Positions 10,209 through 21,245 of a stretch of DNA of 24,506 nt are shown piece after piece (positions within the stretch are counted from its first letter, which is position 1; every line of letters begins with the position of its first letter). The DNA lies in contig JADJYX010000009.1 in NCBI GenBank assembly GCA_016719535.1, forward strand, positions 1 to 24,506. Direction: 5' to 3'. A model generated the notes under the pieces. It made no database searches and was not told where the DNA came from. It worked only from the letters and a program-made list of their open reading frames with translations. A program made the position numbers and the translations under genes. The stretch is from Rubrivivax sp. (GTDB lineage Bacteria > Pseudomonadota > Gammaproteobacteria > Burkholderiales > Burkholderiaceae_C).

Positions 10209-12397
10209 GGCCGTCGCAACGCATCCTCGTCGTCGACGACGACAGCGCCGGCCGCCGCCTGACGCGTGCCACGCTGGCCAAGGCCGGCTTCGCGGTGGCC
10301 GAGGCCGGCAACGGCCGCCAGGCGCTCGACCTGCTGGCCCAGGGGCTGCCCGACCTCGTGCTGATGGACGTCAGCATGCCCGAGATGGACGGCTTCACCG
10401 CCTGCAGCGAACTGCGCCGGCTGCCCGGCGGCACGCGCGTGCCGGTGATCATGATGACCGGGCTGGACGACGTGGGTTCGATCGAGCGCGCCTTCGAGGT
10501 CGGCGCCAGCGACTTCATCACCAAGCCGATCAACTGGGCCATCCTGGGCCACCGCGTGCGCTACATCCTGCGCGCCAGCCATGCCATCGACAAGCTGGCG
10601 CAGAGCCAGCGCCGGCTGTCCAATGCCCAGCGCATCGGCGACATGGGCGACTGGGAATGGGACGCGCGCGCCGATCGTGTGCTGTGCTCCGAGCAGGCGC
10701 AGCGCATCTTCGGCCATGGCGGCGACGATGCGCCGTCGGACTTCGCCGCGTTCTTCGCCGCCGTGCATGTCGAGGACGCCGAGGCCTGGCGACAGGCCTG
10801 CCGGCGCGCGCTGGCCGACGGCCAGCCGTTCGCGCACGACCTGCGCGTGCAGCGCGCCGACGGCAGCCTGCGCCACCTGCAGCAGCAGGTGGAGGTGATC
10901 GAGCACGACGCCGCCGGCATGCCGGTGCGGCTGGCCGGCGCGGTGCACGACGTCACGCGCCACAAGACGGCCGAGGCCGAGATCCGCCGCCTGGCCTACT
11001 ACGACCCGCTGACCGGCCTGCCCAACCGGCTTCTCTTCACCGAGCAGCTGCAGCGCTCGCTGCTGCACTGCGAGCGCCACGGCAAGCGGCTGGCGATCAT
11101 GTTCATCGACCTCGACAATTTCAAGCGCGTCAACGACACGCTGGGCCATACCTGCGGCGACGAGTTGCTGCGCACCGCGGGCGGCCGCCTGGCCGCATCG
11201 CTGCGCGCCTACGACAGCCTGACGCGCAATGCCGGCGAGGGCGAACATGCGATCGCACGACTGGGCGGCGACGAATTCATCGTCATGGTGTCCGACATCG
11301 ACCGCGCCGTCGACGTGGCGGCGATCGCGCAGCGGCTGGTGAAGACGCTGGAGCAGCCGCTGGTGCTGCAGGGCACCGAGGTCTTCGTCGGCGGCAGCAT
11401 CGGCGTGGCCATCTACCCCGACGACGGGCGCGACATCGACACCCTGCTGAAGAATGCCGATACCGCGATGTACCGCGCCAAGGAGGCCGGGCGCGGCGCC
11501 TTCCAGTTCTACGACGCGTCGATGAATGCGCGCGCACTCGACCGCCTGCTGATGGAGACGCGGCTGCGGCGCGCGCTCGAACGCCAGGAATTCGTGCTGC
11601 ACTACCAGCCGCGCGTGGACGTGCCCTCTGGCCGCGTGGTCGGCGCCGAGGCGCTGATCCGCTGGCAGCACCCCGAGCAGGGCCTGCTGCCGCCGGCCGA
11701 CTTCATCCCGCTGGTCGAGGACGTGGGACTCGTGATCCCGATCGGCGAATGGGCGATCGACGTCGCCTGCCGGCAGAGCGCGGCCTGGGCCGCAGCCGGG
11801 CTGGGCCACATCCCGGTGGCGGTCAACCTGGCCTCCACGCACCTGCGCGAACGGGCGCTGCCGGCGCTGGTGGCGCGCGCCATCAAGGACCACGGCCTGC
11901 CGCCCAACTGCCTGGAGATCGAGGTCACCGAGTCGATCCTGCTGGCCGATTCGGCGGTCAGCGGCGAGATCGCCGACGAGCTCGACCGCATGGGCGTCAA
12001 GCTGTCGATCGACGACTTCGGCACCGGCTATTCGTCGCTGAGCTACCTCAAGCGGCTGCCGATCGCGTCGCTGAAGATCGACCGCAGCTTCGTGCGCGAC
12101 CTGGTGACCGACCCCGACGACGAGGCCATCGTCAGCGCCATCATCGCGCTGGCGCACAGCCTGAAGCTCAAGGTGGTGGCCGAAGGCGTCGAGACCGAGG
12201 CCCAGCTGGCGATGCTGCGCGCCCGCCGCTGCGACGAATACCAGGGCTACCTGACCAGCCGCCCGGTCGATGCGGTGGAATTCGAACGCCTGCTGCGCAG
12301 CATGATGGCCAGCGGCGTGCAGGCGCAGGCGCCGGTCTCGGCGGTCATTGCACTGCCGCGGCCCGCCAGGCCAGCGCCGCGACCAGCAGCAGCTTGA
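10205..12397 (+). CDS. response regulator with REC-PAS-GGDEF-EAL (cyclic-di-GMP turnover)
   Basis: 730 residues, intact. REC at about 5-125 has phospho-acceptor Asp55 (LVLMDVSMPEMDG) and FITKP. A PAS domain follows at about 140-260 (GDWEWDARADRVLCSEQAQR). GGDEF at about 275-440 has active-site GGDEF at 354-358 (ARLGGDEFIVM). EAL at about 450-705 has EAL at 482-484 (GAEALIRWQHP), DDFGTGYSSLSYLKRLP, KIDRSF and EGVET. Both catalytic signatures are kept, so it could make and break c-di-GMP, with the balance set by phosphorylation of Asp55 (inference). An RxxD (RAYD) lies upstream of GGDEF but is followed by an insertion of about ten residues compared with the usual I-site spacing. Coupled to the hybrid kinase by ATGA, and probably the receiver of its Hpt phosphate. 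The 3' end overlaps the convergent DUF4149 gene by 53 bases. Confidence 0.95.
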
Positions 12398-12869
12398 CCC
12401 CGAACAGGCCCACGCTGACGGCATGCAGGACGCCGAAGCCCAGCGGCACCGGCAGCCCGCTGCGCGCGGCCTCGATCATCGGCTGCACGCCGTAGGCGGC
12501 CAGCAGGGTCGCCAACAGCGTGCCCAGCAGCAGCACCATCTCGGTGCTGAAGACCGACCCCCGGCCGGCGGCGGCAGCGCGGCGCGCCCGTGCGCGTTCC
12601 AGCAGCCACAGCAGCAGCGCGGCGCCGATGCTGACCCAGGCCTCGACCTGGAAGATGCGGCCATTGACGCGGCCCGCGTCGGCGCGCGCCAGCACCGCAA
12701 AGCTGGCCGGCGCGGCCACCAGGGCGATGCAAGCCAGCAGGCCCAGCCACGCCGCCGGCAGCAGCCAGGGGCAGCCTCGGCTTCGATCGGCCAGCGCCGG
12801 CAGCAGCCTTCGGCTTCGTTCGGCCAGCGCCGGCAGCAGCCTTCGGCTTCGATCGGCCAGCAACGACAC
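12345..12869 (-). CDS. DUF4149 family membrane protein
   Basis: Small integral membrane protein. Hydrophobic segments: AAWLGLLACIALVAAPASFA, then WVSIGAALLLWLLERARARR, EMVLLLGTLLATLLAAYGV and LHAVSVGLFGVKLLLVAALA, which makes four helices as expected for DUF4149 (about 140-160 residues). Function unknown. A DUF4149 gene next to greA is, from memory, the usual arrangement in Burkholderiales. The start is uncertain. The frame is open back to a GTG at 12867-12869, five bases after the greA stop, but this would include a 33-base tandem repeat (residues RSRRLLPALAE repeated). A start near the first helix at about 12765 would give the usual length and leave the repeat as noncoding. No good ribosome binding site marks either. 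The 3' end overlaps the c-di-GMP regulator gene. Confidence 0.78.
   Translation of the reverse strand: MSLLADRSRRLLPALAERSRRLLPALADRSRGCPWLLPAAWLGLLACIALVAAPASFAVLARADAGRVNGRIFQVEAWVSIGAALLLWLLERARARRAAAAGRGSVFSTEMVLLLGTLLATLLAAYGVQPMIEAARSGLPVPLGFGVLHAVSVGLFGVKLLLVAALAWRAAAVQ
12771..12861. repeat. 33-bp tandem repeat, about 2.7 copies
   Basis: Three near-identical units begin at 12771 (32 bases, one base missing), 12803 (33 bases) and 12836 (26 bases, then diverging). Each contains GCAGCCTTCGGCTTCG, then A or T, then TCGGCCAGCGCCGGCA. The unit is a multiple of three, and in the minus-strand frame it reads RSRRLLPALAE, so the frame of the DUF4149 gene stays open through it. It sits between greA and the first membrane helix of the DUF4149 protein. 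Such short arrays change copy number easily. Confidence 0.9.
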
Positions 12870-12873
12870 CCCG

Positions 12874-13351
12874 TCAGCGGTAGCGCACGTCGACGATCTC
12901 CCAGTGGCGCAGGCCACCGGGCGCCTGCACCTCGGCCACGTCGCCCGCCTCCTTGCCGATGAGCGCACGCGCGATCGGGCTGCTGATCGAGATCAGGCCC
13001 AGCTTGAGGTCGGCCTCGTCGTCGCCGACGATCTGGTAGGTGACCTGCTTGCCGCTGCCCTCGTCTTCGAGGTCGACCGTGCAGCCGAAAACCACCTTGC
13101 CGTCGGCGTCGATGCTGGCGGGGTCGATCACCTGCGCCGCCGCCAGCTTGCCTTCGAGCTCCTTGATGCGGCCCTCGATGAAGCCCCTGCTTGTCCTTGG
13201 CGGCTTCGTATTCGGCATTCTCCGACAGGTCACCCTGGGCACGCGCCTCGGCGATGGCCTGGATCACCGCATGCCGCTCGACGGTCTTCAGGCGGTGCAG
13301 TTCTTCCTTGAGCATTTCGGCGCCGCGGCGGGTCAGGGGGATGGTGGCCAT
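12874..13351 (-). CDS. greA: transcription elongation factor GreA
   Basis: GreA rescues backtracked RNA polymerase by stimulating cleavage of the nascent RNA 3' end. It is 158 residues once one extra G is removed. The N-terminal coiled coil starts ATIPLTRRGAEMLKEELHRL and carries the acidic tip motif DLSENAEYEAAKDKQG. The C-terminal FKBP-like domain includes TVDLEDEGSGKQVTYQIVGD, ISISSPIARALIGKEAGD and EIVDVRY at the end. One frame break lies in a G run at about 13187 ('KDKQG' to 'FIEGRIKEL'); the family match continues on both sides. The ATG is at 13349-13351. A strong hairpin terminator sits between carB and this gene, so greA probably has its own promoter in the short gap. Confidence 0.96.
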
Positions 13352-13396
13352 GGTGTCGGGGGTGTCGTCGTGGGTCGGGGTGCTGCCGGGGTCGGC

Positions 13397-13444
13397 CAAA
13401 AGGAATCCGCCGCAGCGGGCCGGTGCTGGCCCGCTGCGGCGGAT
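13397..13444 (-). terminator. intrinsic terminator after carB
   Basis: A perfect 17-bp inverted repeat (arms 13405-13421 and 13428-13444) with a six-base loop, almost all G/C. On the minus strand it is followed by TTCCTTTT (13397-13404), the U-rich tail of an intrinsic terminator. It begins 17 bases after the carB stop and ends about 45 bases before the greA start. It should end carAB transcripts and separate them from greA. Confidence 0.88.
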
Positions 13445-13460
13445 GTCGCGGGCGCGGATC

Positions 13461-16744
<3,284 letters not shown>

Positions 16745-16768
16745 GGTCGGGTATCCGCGGTCGGGTCT

Positions 16769-17635
16769 TCAGGTCTTCGGTGGGGTGCGTGCCGGCAGCA
16801 GGCCGTCGGCCTCGAGCATGCGCAGCAGCGGCACGGTGGCGTGGTGTTCCAGCACCGGCCACACGGCGGCGATGCGCGATCGTGCGGCCTGGCTGCGGCC
16901 GGCCTGGTGCAGCGCGATCGCATGGTCGCAGGCGCAGGCGGCCAGCGCGATCCAGGCTTCGTGGGCGGCGGCCTCGGCGGCGAGCCGGATCACGGCGCCG
17001 TCGAGTGTGGCCGGCGCTTCGGCACGGCCATGGCGCAGTTGCAGCAGGCCGCGCGCCCACGCGGCACGGCCGTGCAGCGCGGCAGGCCCTGCCACGGCGT
17101 CGCCGAGCAGCGCCTCGGCGCGGTCGAGATCGCCGAAGCGCGCCTCGGCGAGCGCCAGCTCGAGGCGGCGCGAAGCGTCCTGCGGCGCCTGTTGCTGTGC
17201 GCGCGCCAGTGCGGCCACATGGCCGGCGGTGTCGCCGGCCATCAGGTGCACACTGGCCACCGCGGCATCGAAAGCGCCGGGGCGCCTGCGCAGCCGGGCG
17301 CGCCAGGGCGCCAGCCGCGCCAGCGCGTCGGACGGCGCGTGGTCGCGGGCGTAGATGCCGGCCAGGCACACGTCGAGGTCGAAATCGAGTCCGGGCCGCC
17401 GCGCGCTGTGGCGGCGCAGGGCCTTGGCCAGCACACGCACGCGCTCCCAGTCACCCAGCGCGTGGTGACGCAGCAGACGCCGGTGACGCTGCGCGGCCGC
17501 AAAGAGCCAGGCCGCCAGCACGCCAACCGGCGTGGGCGGCGCGTGCAGGTCGGGCGCCAGGCGCAGCGGCGCCGGCGCCGCGCGGCCCGGCTCGTCGGCA
17601 GCGTCGAGCAGCGGGGCTGACAGGGCCTTGTCCAT
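16769..17635 (-). CDS. helical-repeat (TPR-like) protein of unknown function between carA and carB
   Basis: 288 codons, intact frame. I do not recognise a named family. The sequence is Ala-, Leu- and Arg-rich with repeated helix pairs, for example LRRRPGAFDAAVASVHLMAG, RLELALAEARFGDLDRAEAL and GRAAWARGLLQLRHGRAEAP, which look like tetratricopeptide-type units. No signal peptide or clear membrane segment, so probably cytoplasmic. It starts 10 bases after the carA stop and ends 24 bases before the carB start, so it is almost certainly co-transcribed and perhaps co-translated with both. Its frame and codon use match the flanking genes, which argues for a real gene. A role with CarAB is only an inference from position; a solitary bystander is equally possible. 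Confidence 0.82.
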   Translation of the reverse strand: MDKALSAPLLDAADEPGRAAPAPLRLAPDLHAPPTPVGVLAAWLFAAAQRHRRLLRHHALGDWERVRVLAKALRRHSARRPGLDFDLDVCLAGIYARDHAPSDALARLAPWRARLRRRPGAFDAAVASVHLMAGDTAGHVAALARAQQQAPQDASRRLELALAEARFGDLDRAEALLGDAVAGPAALHGRAAWARGLLQLRHGRAEAPATLDGAVIRLAAEAAAHEAWIALAACACDHAIALHQAGRSQAARSRIAAVWPVLEHHATVPLLRMLEADGLLPARTPPKT

Positions 17636-17645
17636 CGCGATCGGG

Positions 17646-18810
17646 TCAGGCCTGCTGCATCAGCGCCGTGAAGCGGTCGAACAGATAGCCGATGTCGTGC
17701 GGGCCGGGGCTGGCTTCCGGGTGGCCCTGGAAGCAGAAGGCCGGCCGGTCGGTGCGCGCCAGGCCCTGCAAGGTGCCGTCGAACAGGCTCACGTGGGTGG
17801 GGCGCAGGTGGGCGGGCAGCGATTGCGCATCGACGGCAAAACCGTGGTTCTGGCTGGTGATGCTGACGCGGCCGCTGTCCAGGTCCTGCACCGGGTGGTT
17901 GGCGCCGTGGTGGCCGAATTTCATCTTGAAGGTCTTCGCGCCCGAGGCCAGCGCCAGGAGCTGGTGGCCGAGGCAGATGCCGAAGATGGGTTTGCCGCTG
18001 GCGATCAGCTCGCGCGTGGCCTCGATGGCGTAGTCGCAGGGTTCGGGGTCGCCGGGGCCGTTGCTCAGGAAGATGCCGTCCGGGCGCAGCTTCATCACCT
18101 CGGCCGCCGGTGTCTGCGCCGGCACCACGGTGATGCGGCAGCCACGGCTGGCCAGCATCCGCAGGATGTTGCGCTTGACGCCGAAGTCGCAGGCCACGAC
18201 ATGGTGCCTGGCATCAGCCAGGCGGCCGTAGCCTTCGCCCAGGCGCCATTCGGTCTCGGTCCAGTCGTAAGGCTCGGAGACGCTGACGACGCGGGCCAGG
18301 TCCTGCCCGGCCATGGCCGGCGCGGCCTTTGCCGCCGCCACCGCGTCGGCGATCCGCTTCAGCCGTCAGCGCCGTGCCCGGCGCATAGCTGGTGATGCTG
18401 CCGTTCTGGGCACCGCCGGTGCGCAGCACGCGTCAGACGACGCGTGTCGATGTCGGCCAGCGCGACCACGCCCTCGCGCGCTGCAGGTAGGCCGACAGCG
18501 TCTCTCGGTGGCGCGGAAGCTGGACACGCGCACCGGCAGGTTCTTGATGATGAGGCCGGCGGCGTGGACCCTGGCGGCCTCGACATCCTCGGCGTTGACG
18601 CCCGTATTGCCGATGTGCGGATACGTCAGCGTGACGATCTGCCGGCAATAGCTGGGGTCGGTGAGGATTTCCTGGTAGCCGGTGAGCGAGGTGTTGAACA
18701 CCACCACCGACGGTGCGACCGGGTGCGCCGATCGAGGTGCCGAGGAAGGTCGTGCCGTCTGCGAGGGCAAGAAGTGCGGGCGACAGCGCACTGGGCAGGA
18801 GGGGCAGCAA
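17646..18810 (-). CDS. carA: carbamoyl-phosphate synthase small subunit (glutaminase)
   Basis: CarA hydrolyses glutamine and channels ammonia to CarB. About 387 residues. The N-terminal domain has ALLALADGTTFLGTSIGA, SLTGYQEILTDPSYCRQIV, LTYPHIGNTGVNAEDVE and GLIIKNLPVR. The C-terminal class I glutamine amidotransferase has the nucleophile Cys in GICLGHQLLALASGAKTFKM, FGHHGANHPVQD, and the His/Glu pair in FQGHPEASPGPHDIGYLFDR. The start is TTG at 18808-18810, with GGAG eight bases upstream; the frame then reads LPLLPSALSPALLALADG, the usual N-terminus. Breaks occur near 18715, 18520, 18475, 18430 and 18355, all within the N-terminal domain; the C-terminal domain is clean. First gene of the carA–TPR–carB operon. 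Confidence 0.96.
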
Positions 18811-18923
18811 GGGAAGGACTCCGGGATTCGCGCGCCCAGCTTCAACCCTGTCCGGGGATGAATCCGAGGAAAACCGAGGTCGGAGTTTCGCTAGGGCTGC
18901 GATGTTGGCGGGTAAACCGGCAA

Positions 18924-18955
18924 ATTATAGCTGCCGGGTCCGATCCTGGGGTCAA
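18924..18955 (-). promoter_or_regulatory. probable sigma-70 promoter of the carA operon
   Basis: On the minus strand TTGACC (18950-18955) and a perfect TATAAT (18924-18929) lie upstream of carA. The gap between them is 20 bases, longer than the usual 17. It may be a poor promoter, or extra bases may have been read into this stretch, as elsewhere in the window. Transcription would start about 105 bases before the TTG start codon. No PyrR or ArgR operator was recognised in the leader. Confidence 0.5.
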
Positions 18956-19003
18956 CCCGCAGCGGCGGGGCTGCTGGGCGGCCCGCACCTAGACTCGGCG
19001 CCG

Positions 19004-19900
19004 ATGGCCGATGCTTCCACGTCCCCCACCCCGATCCTGCGCACCCCCACCGGTGCCGCCCTGCCACTGGCCGCCGCCGCCGCCGCGACGGCCTGCTTCA
19101 TCGGCATGGACGCCACGGCCAAGCTGCTGTCGGCGCGCTACGACGCCTGGCAACTGACCTTCCTGCGCTTTGCCAGCGGCAGCCTGTTCGCGGTGCCGCG
19201 TGGCTGTGGTTCCGCCCGCCGCCGCGGCGCGCGCCACGCCTGGCCGCTGCACGCGCTGCGCAGCGGCCTGCTGCTGCTGGCGCTCGTCAGCTGGTTCCAC
19301 AGCCTGTCGCTGCTGCCGCTGGCAGAGCGTGGCGGTGGGCTATACGGCGCCGATCTTCATTTCGCTGCTGGCCATGCTGGTGCTGCGCGAACGGCCGTCA
19401 CGGTGGATCTGGGCCGCGCTGGCGCTGGGCGGCGCCGGCGTGGGCGTGTCGCTGTGGCCGGAACTCAGCGCCACCGGCGCCCCGGGCAGCGCGGCGCGCA
19501 TCGAGGGGTTGCTGTCGGCGGCGCTGTCGGCCGTCAGCTACTCGGGCGTGGTGGTGCTGGCGCGCCACCAGGCGCAGCGCGACGCGCTGTGGAGCATCCT
19601 GCTGGTGCAGAACCTGCTGCCCGCTGGCGCTGGCCGTGCCGATATTCGGCCGTGGCAGCCACTCGCCGCAGGCGACCTCGGCCCGGTGCTGCTGATGGGC
19701 CTGCTGGCCACGCTGGGCCTGCTGGGCATCACCTGGGCCTTCTCGCACATCGAGGCCACACGCGCGGCGCCGGTCGAATACACCGGCTTCGTCTGGGCCG
19801 GCCTGCTGGGATTGCGCTCTTCGGCGAGGTGCCCAGCACCTGGACGCTGGCCTCCGCCGCACTGATCGTCGGCGCCTGCCTGCTGCCGCTCAGGCGCTGA
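19004..19900 (+). CDS. EamA/DMT-family membrane transporter
   Basis: About 298 residues with roughly ten hydrophobic helices in two EamA halves. Pieces in order: AATACFIGMDATAKLLSARY, AWQLTFLRFASGSLFAV, HALRSGLLLLALVSWFHSLS, VGYTAPIFISLLAMLVLRER, then the second half with GLLSAALSAVSYSGVVVLAR, LLMGLLATLGLLGITWAFSH, PVEYTGFVWAGLLG, and IALFGEVPSTWTLASAALIV near the end. This fits drug/metabolite exporters (RhtA/YdcZ-like superfamily); substrate unknown. Frame breaks near 19195, 19325, 19620 and 19815. It ends 34 bases before the convergent GlcG/HbpS gene and starts 193 bases from carA, on the other strand. Confidence 0.9.
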   Translation: MADASTSPTPILRTPTGAALPLAAAAAATACFIGMDATAKLLSARYDAWQLTFLRFASGSLFAVPRGCGSARRRGARHAWPLHALRSGLLLLALVSWFHSLSLLPLAERGGGLYGADLHFAAGHAGAARTAVTVDLGRAGAGRRRRGRVAVAGTQRHRRPGQRGAHRGVAVGGAVGRQLLGRGGAGAPPGAARRAVEHPAGAEPAARWRWPCRYSAVAATRRRRPRPGAADGPAGHAGPAGHHLGLLAHRGHTRGAGRIHRLRLGRPAGIALFGEVPSTWTLASAALIVGACLLPLRR

Positions 19901-19934
19901 AGGGTGTCGGGGAGTGCGGCCATCCCGGGAACGA

Positions 19935-20320
19935 TCAGAGCGCCGCGATGCCGGCGCGGGCGATCTGCGCGTCTCTCGTTGCTCTTCACGCCGCTGACGC
20001 CGATGGCGCTGACCACCTGGCCCTCGACCACGATCGGCACCCCGCCTTCGAGCATGCCCTGCAGCGGCGCGCTGAGGAAGGAATGGCGACCAGCATTGAT
20101 CATGTCCTCGTAGACCTTGCTCTCCCGCGGCGGCCGATGGCGGCGGTCTGCGCCTTCGCTGGCGCTGATCTGCGCCGAGACCGGCGGCGCGCCGTCCAGG
20201 CGCTGCAGCCACTGCAGACCACCGTCGTCGACGATGGCGAAGCTGACCGGCCAGTGGTTGCCCGGCCTCGGCCTCGCGGCGGCGGCCGCGCGGCGGGTAA
20301 TCCTCGGCGAGCGTGAGCAT
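19935..20320 (-). CDS. GlcG/HbpS-like protein (PF03928)
   Basis: About 128 residues, a small alpha/beta protein of the GlcG/HbpS family, whose members bind heme or small molecules or occur beside glycolate and diol genes. Motifs: start MLTLAE, then NHWPVSFAIVDDGG, LDGAPPVSAQI, RESKVYEDMINAGRHSFLSA, LQGMLEGGVPIVVEGQVVSA and IGVSGVKSNE. After the frame is restored at one extra base (about 19973) the end reads DAQIARAGIAAL with stop 19935-19937, the usual family C-terminus. Other breaks lie near 20275, 20185 and 20060. No signal peptide is evident. Single gene, divergent from the yccA-like gene. Confidence 0.87.
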
Positions 20321-20475
20321 CGGCTTTGGTTCTTCGCGGTGTTCGGGATCCGGTCGTCGTCGGTGAAAGGGCGCGACCATAGCCGATGCCGGAGCCAGCG
20401 CCAATCCGGGGGCAGCGCGGCGGTGGCGCAATCCGCCTTCGGCGCTGGGGCATCACCCGGTGCGAGCCCGCACCC

Positions 20476-20505
20476 TAGAATCCCGCGCTCATCACCTGAA
20501 GGAGG
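20476..20505 (+). promoter_or_regulatory. -10-like element and strong ribosome binding site of the YccA-like gene
   Basis: TAGAAT at 20476-20481 is a plausible -10 hexamer, but no good -35 lies 17 bases upstream. AAGGAGG at 20499-20505 is a near-perfect Shine-Dalgarno sequence four bases before the ATG at 20510, and it fixes the start. The rest of the 189-base divergent gap (20321-20509) shows nothing else I can support. Confidence 0.5.
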
Positions 20506-20509
20506 TTGC

Positions 20510-21198
20510 ATGACTGCGAATACGGAAGTTTCGGCGGCTCTTCGGCGGCACTGGGCATCGAGCGCCAGCGCGTGCTGCGCAACACCATGCGCTGCTGGCC
20601 GTGTCGATGATCCCCACGGTGCTTGGCGCCTGGGTCGGCGTCGCCACCGGCATCACCAGCCTGATGTCGCCGATGGTCGGCCTGGTCTGTCTTTCTGGCC
20701 GGCGCCTTCGGCTTCATGTTTGCGATCGAGAAGCACAAGAACTCGGGCTCCAAGGGTGGGTCTGCTCCTGGGCTTCACCTTCTTCATGGGCCTGATGCTG
20801 GCCCGGCTGCTGGCCATCGTGCTGTCCAAGGGCAATGGCGCCAGCCTGGTGATGATGGCCTTTGCCGGCACCAGCGCACGGCTTCTTCGGCATGGCCATG
20901 CTGTCGAGCGTGATCAAGCGCGACCTGTCGGGGCTGGCGAAATTTCTCTTCATCGGCGCCATCGGCATCCTGGTGGTCGCATCGCCAATGTCCCCATCCA
21001 GAGCGGCGCGCTTGATGATGGCGCTGTCGGTGCTGGCGGTGCTGGTCTTCTCGGCCTTCATCCTGGTCGGCCTCAAGCGCGTGCGCGACGGCTAGGGTGG
21101 ACCAACTACGTGACGGCGACGCTGGGCGTCTACCTGAGCCCGTACAACGTCTTCCAGAGCCTGCTGGCGATGTTCGGGATCTGGGCGGCGAGGATTGA
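20510..21198 (+). CDS. yccA: YccA / Bax inhibitor-1 family membrane protein
   Basis: About 229 residues with seven hydrophobic helices. Pieces: TANTEVSAAL at the start, LAVSMIPTVLGAWVGVATGI, FAIEKHKNSGSK, LLGFTFFMGLMLARLLAIVL, GASLVMMAFAGTSA, FFGMAMLSSVIKRDLSGLAK, FLFIGAIGILVVAS, ALSVLAVLVFSAFIL, and the conserved end TNYVTATLGVYLSPYNVFQS followed by LLAMFGI. With one missing G restored near 21185 the end reads IWGGED and stops at TGA 21196-21198. In E. coli, YccA is a substrate and modulator of the FtsH protease. Several frame breaks (near 20545-20585, 20690, 20755, 20880, 20980, 21085). It has a strong ribosome binding site and its own terminator, so it is likely monocistronic. Confidence 0.9.
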
Positions 21199-21220
21199 CC
21201 CCCTCGCAGCGCCAGGTGAC

Positions 21221-21245
21221 GAGGGCCCCGCGAGGGGCCTCTTTT
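21221..21245 (+). terminator. intrinsic terminator after the YccA-like gene
   Basis: A G/C hairpin, GAGGGCCCC pairing with GGGGCCTC (one bulged G), with loop GCGA at 21221-21241, followed by TTTT at 21242-21245. It lies 23 bases after the yccA stop. The T run touches the 3' end of the convergent rlmD gene. Confidence 0.8.

Noticed and set aside
18811..18917. Attenuator or riboswitch in the carA leader
   Set aside because: Only a four-bp stem before a short T run and a CCGAGG direct repeat are visible; no stable hairpin, leader peptide or known aptamer pattern.
20510..21198. Functional link between the YccA-like gene and ftsH within this window
   Set aside because: YccA interacts with FtsH in E. 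coli, but here the genes are 20 kb apart with separate regulation; presence in one window is not evidence of linkage.
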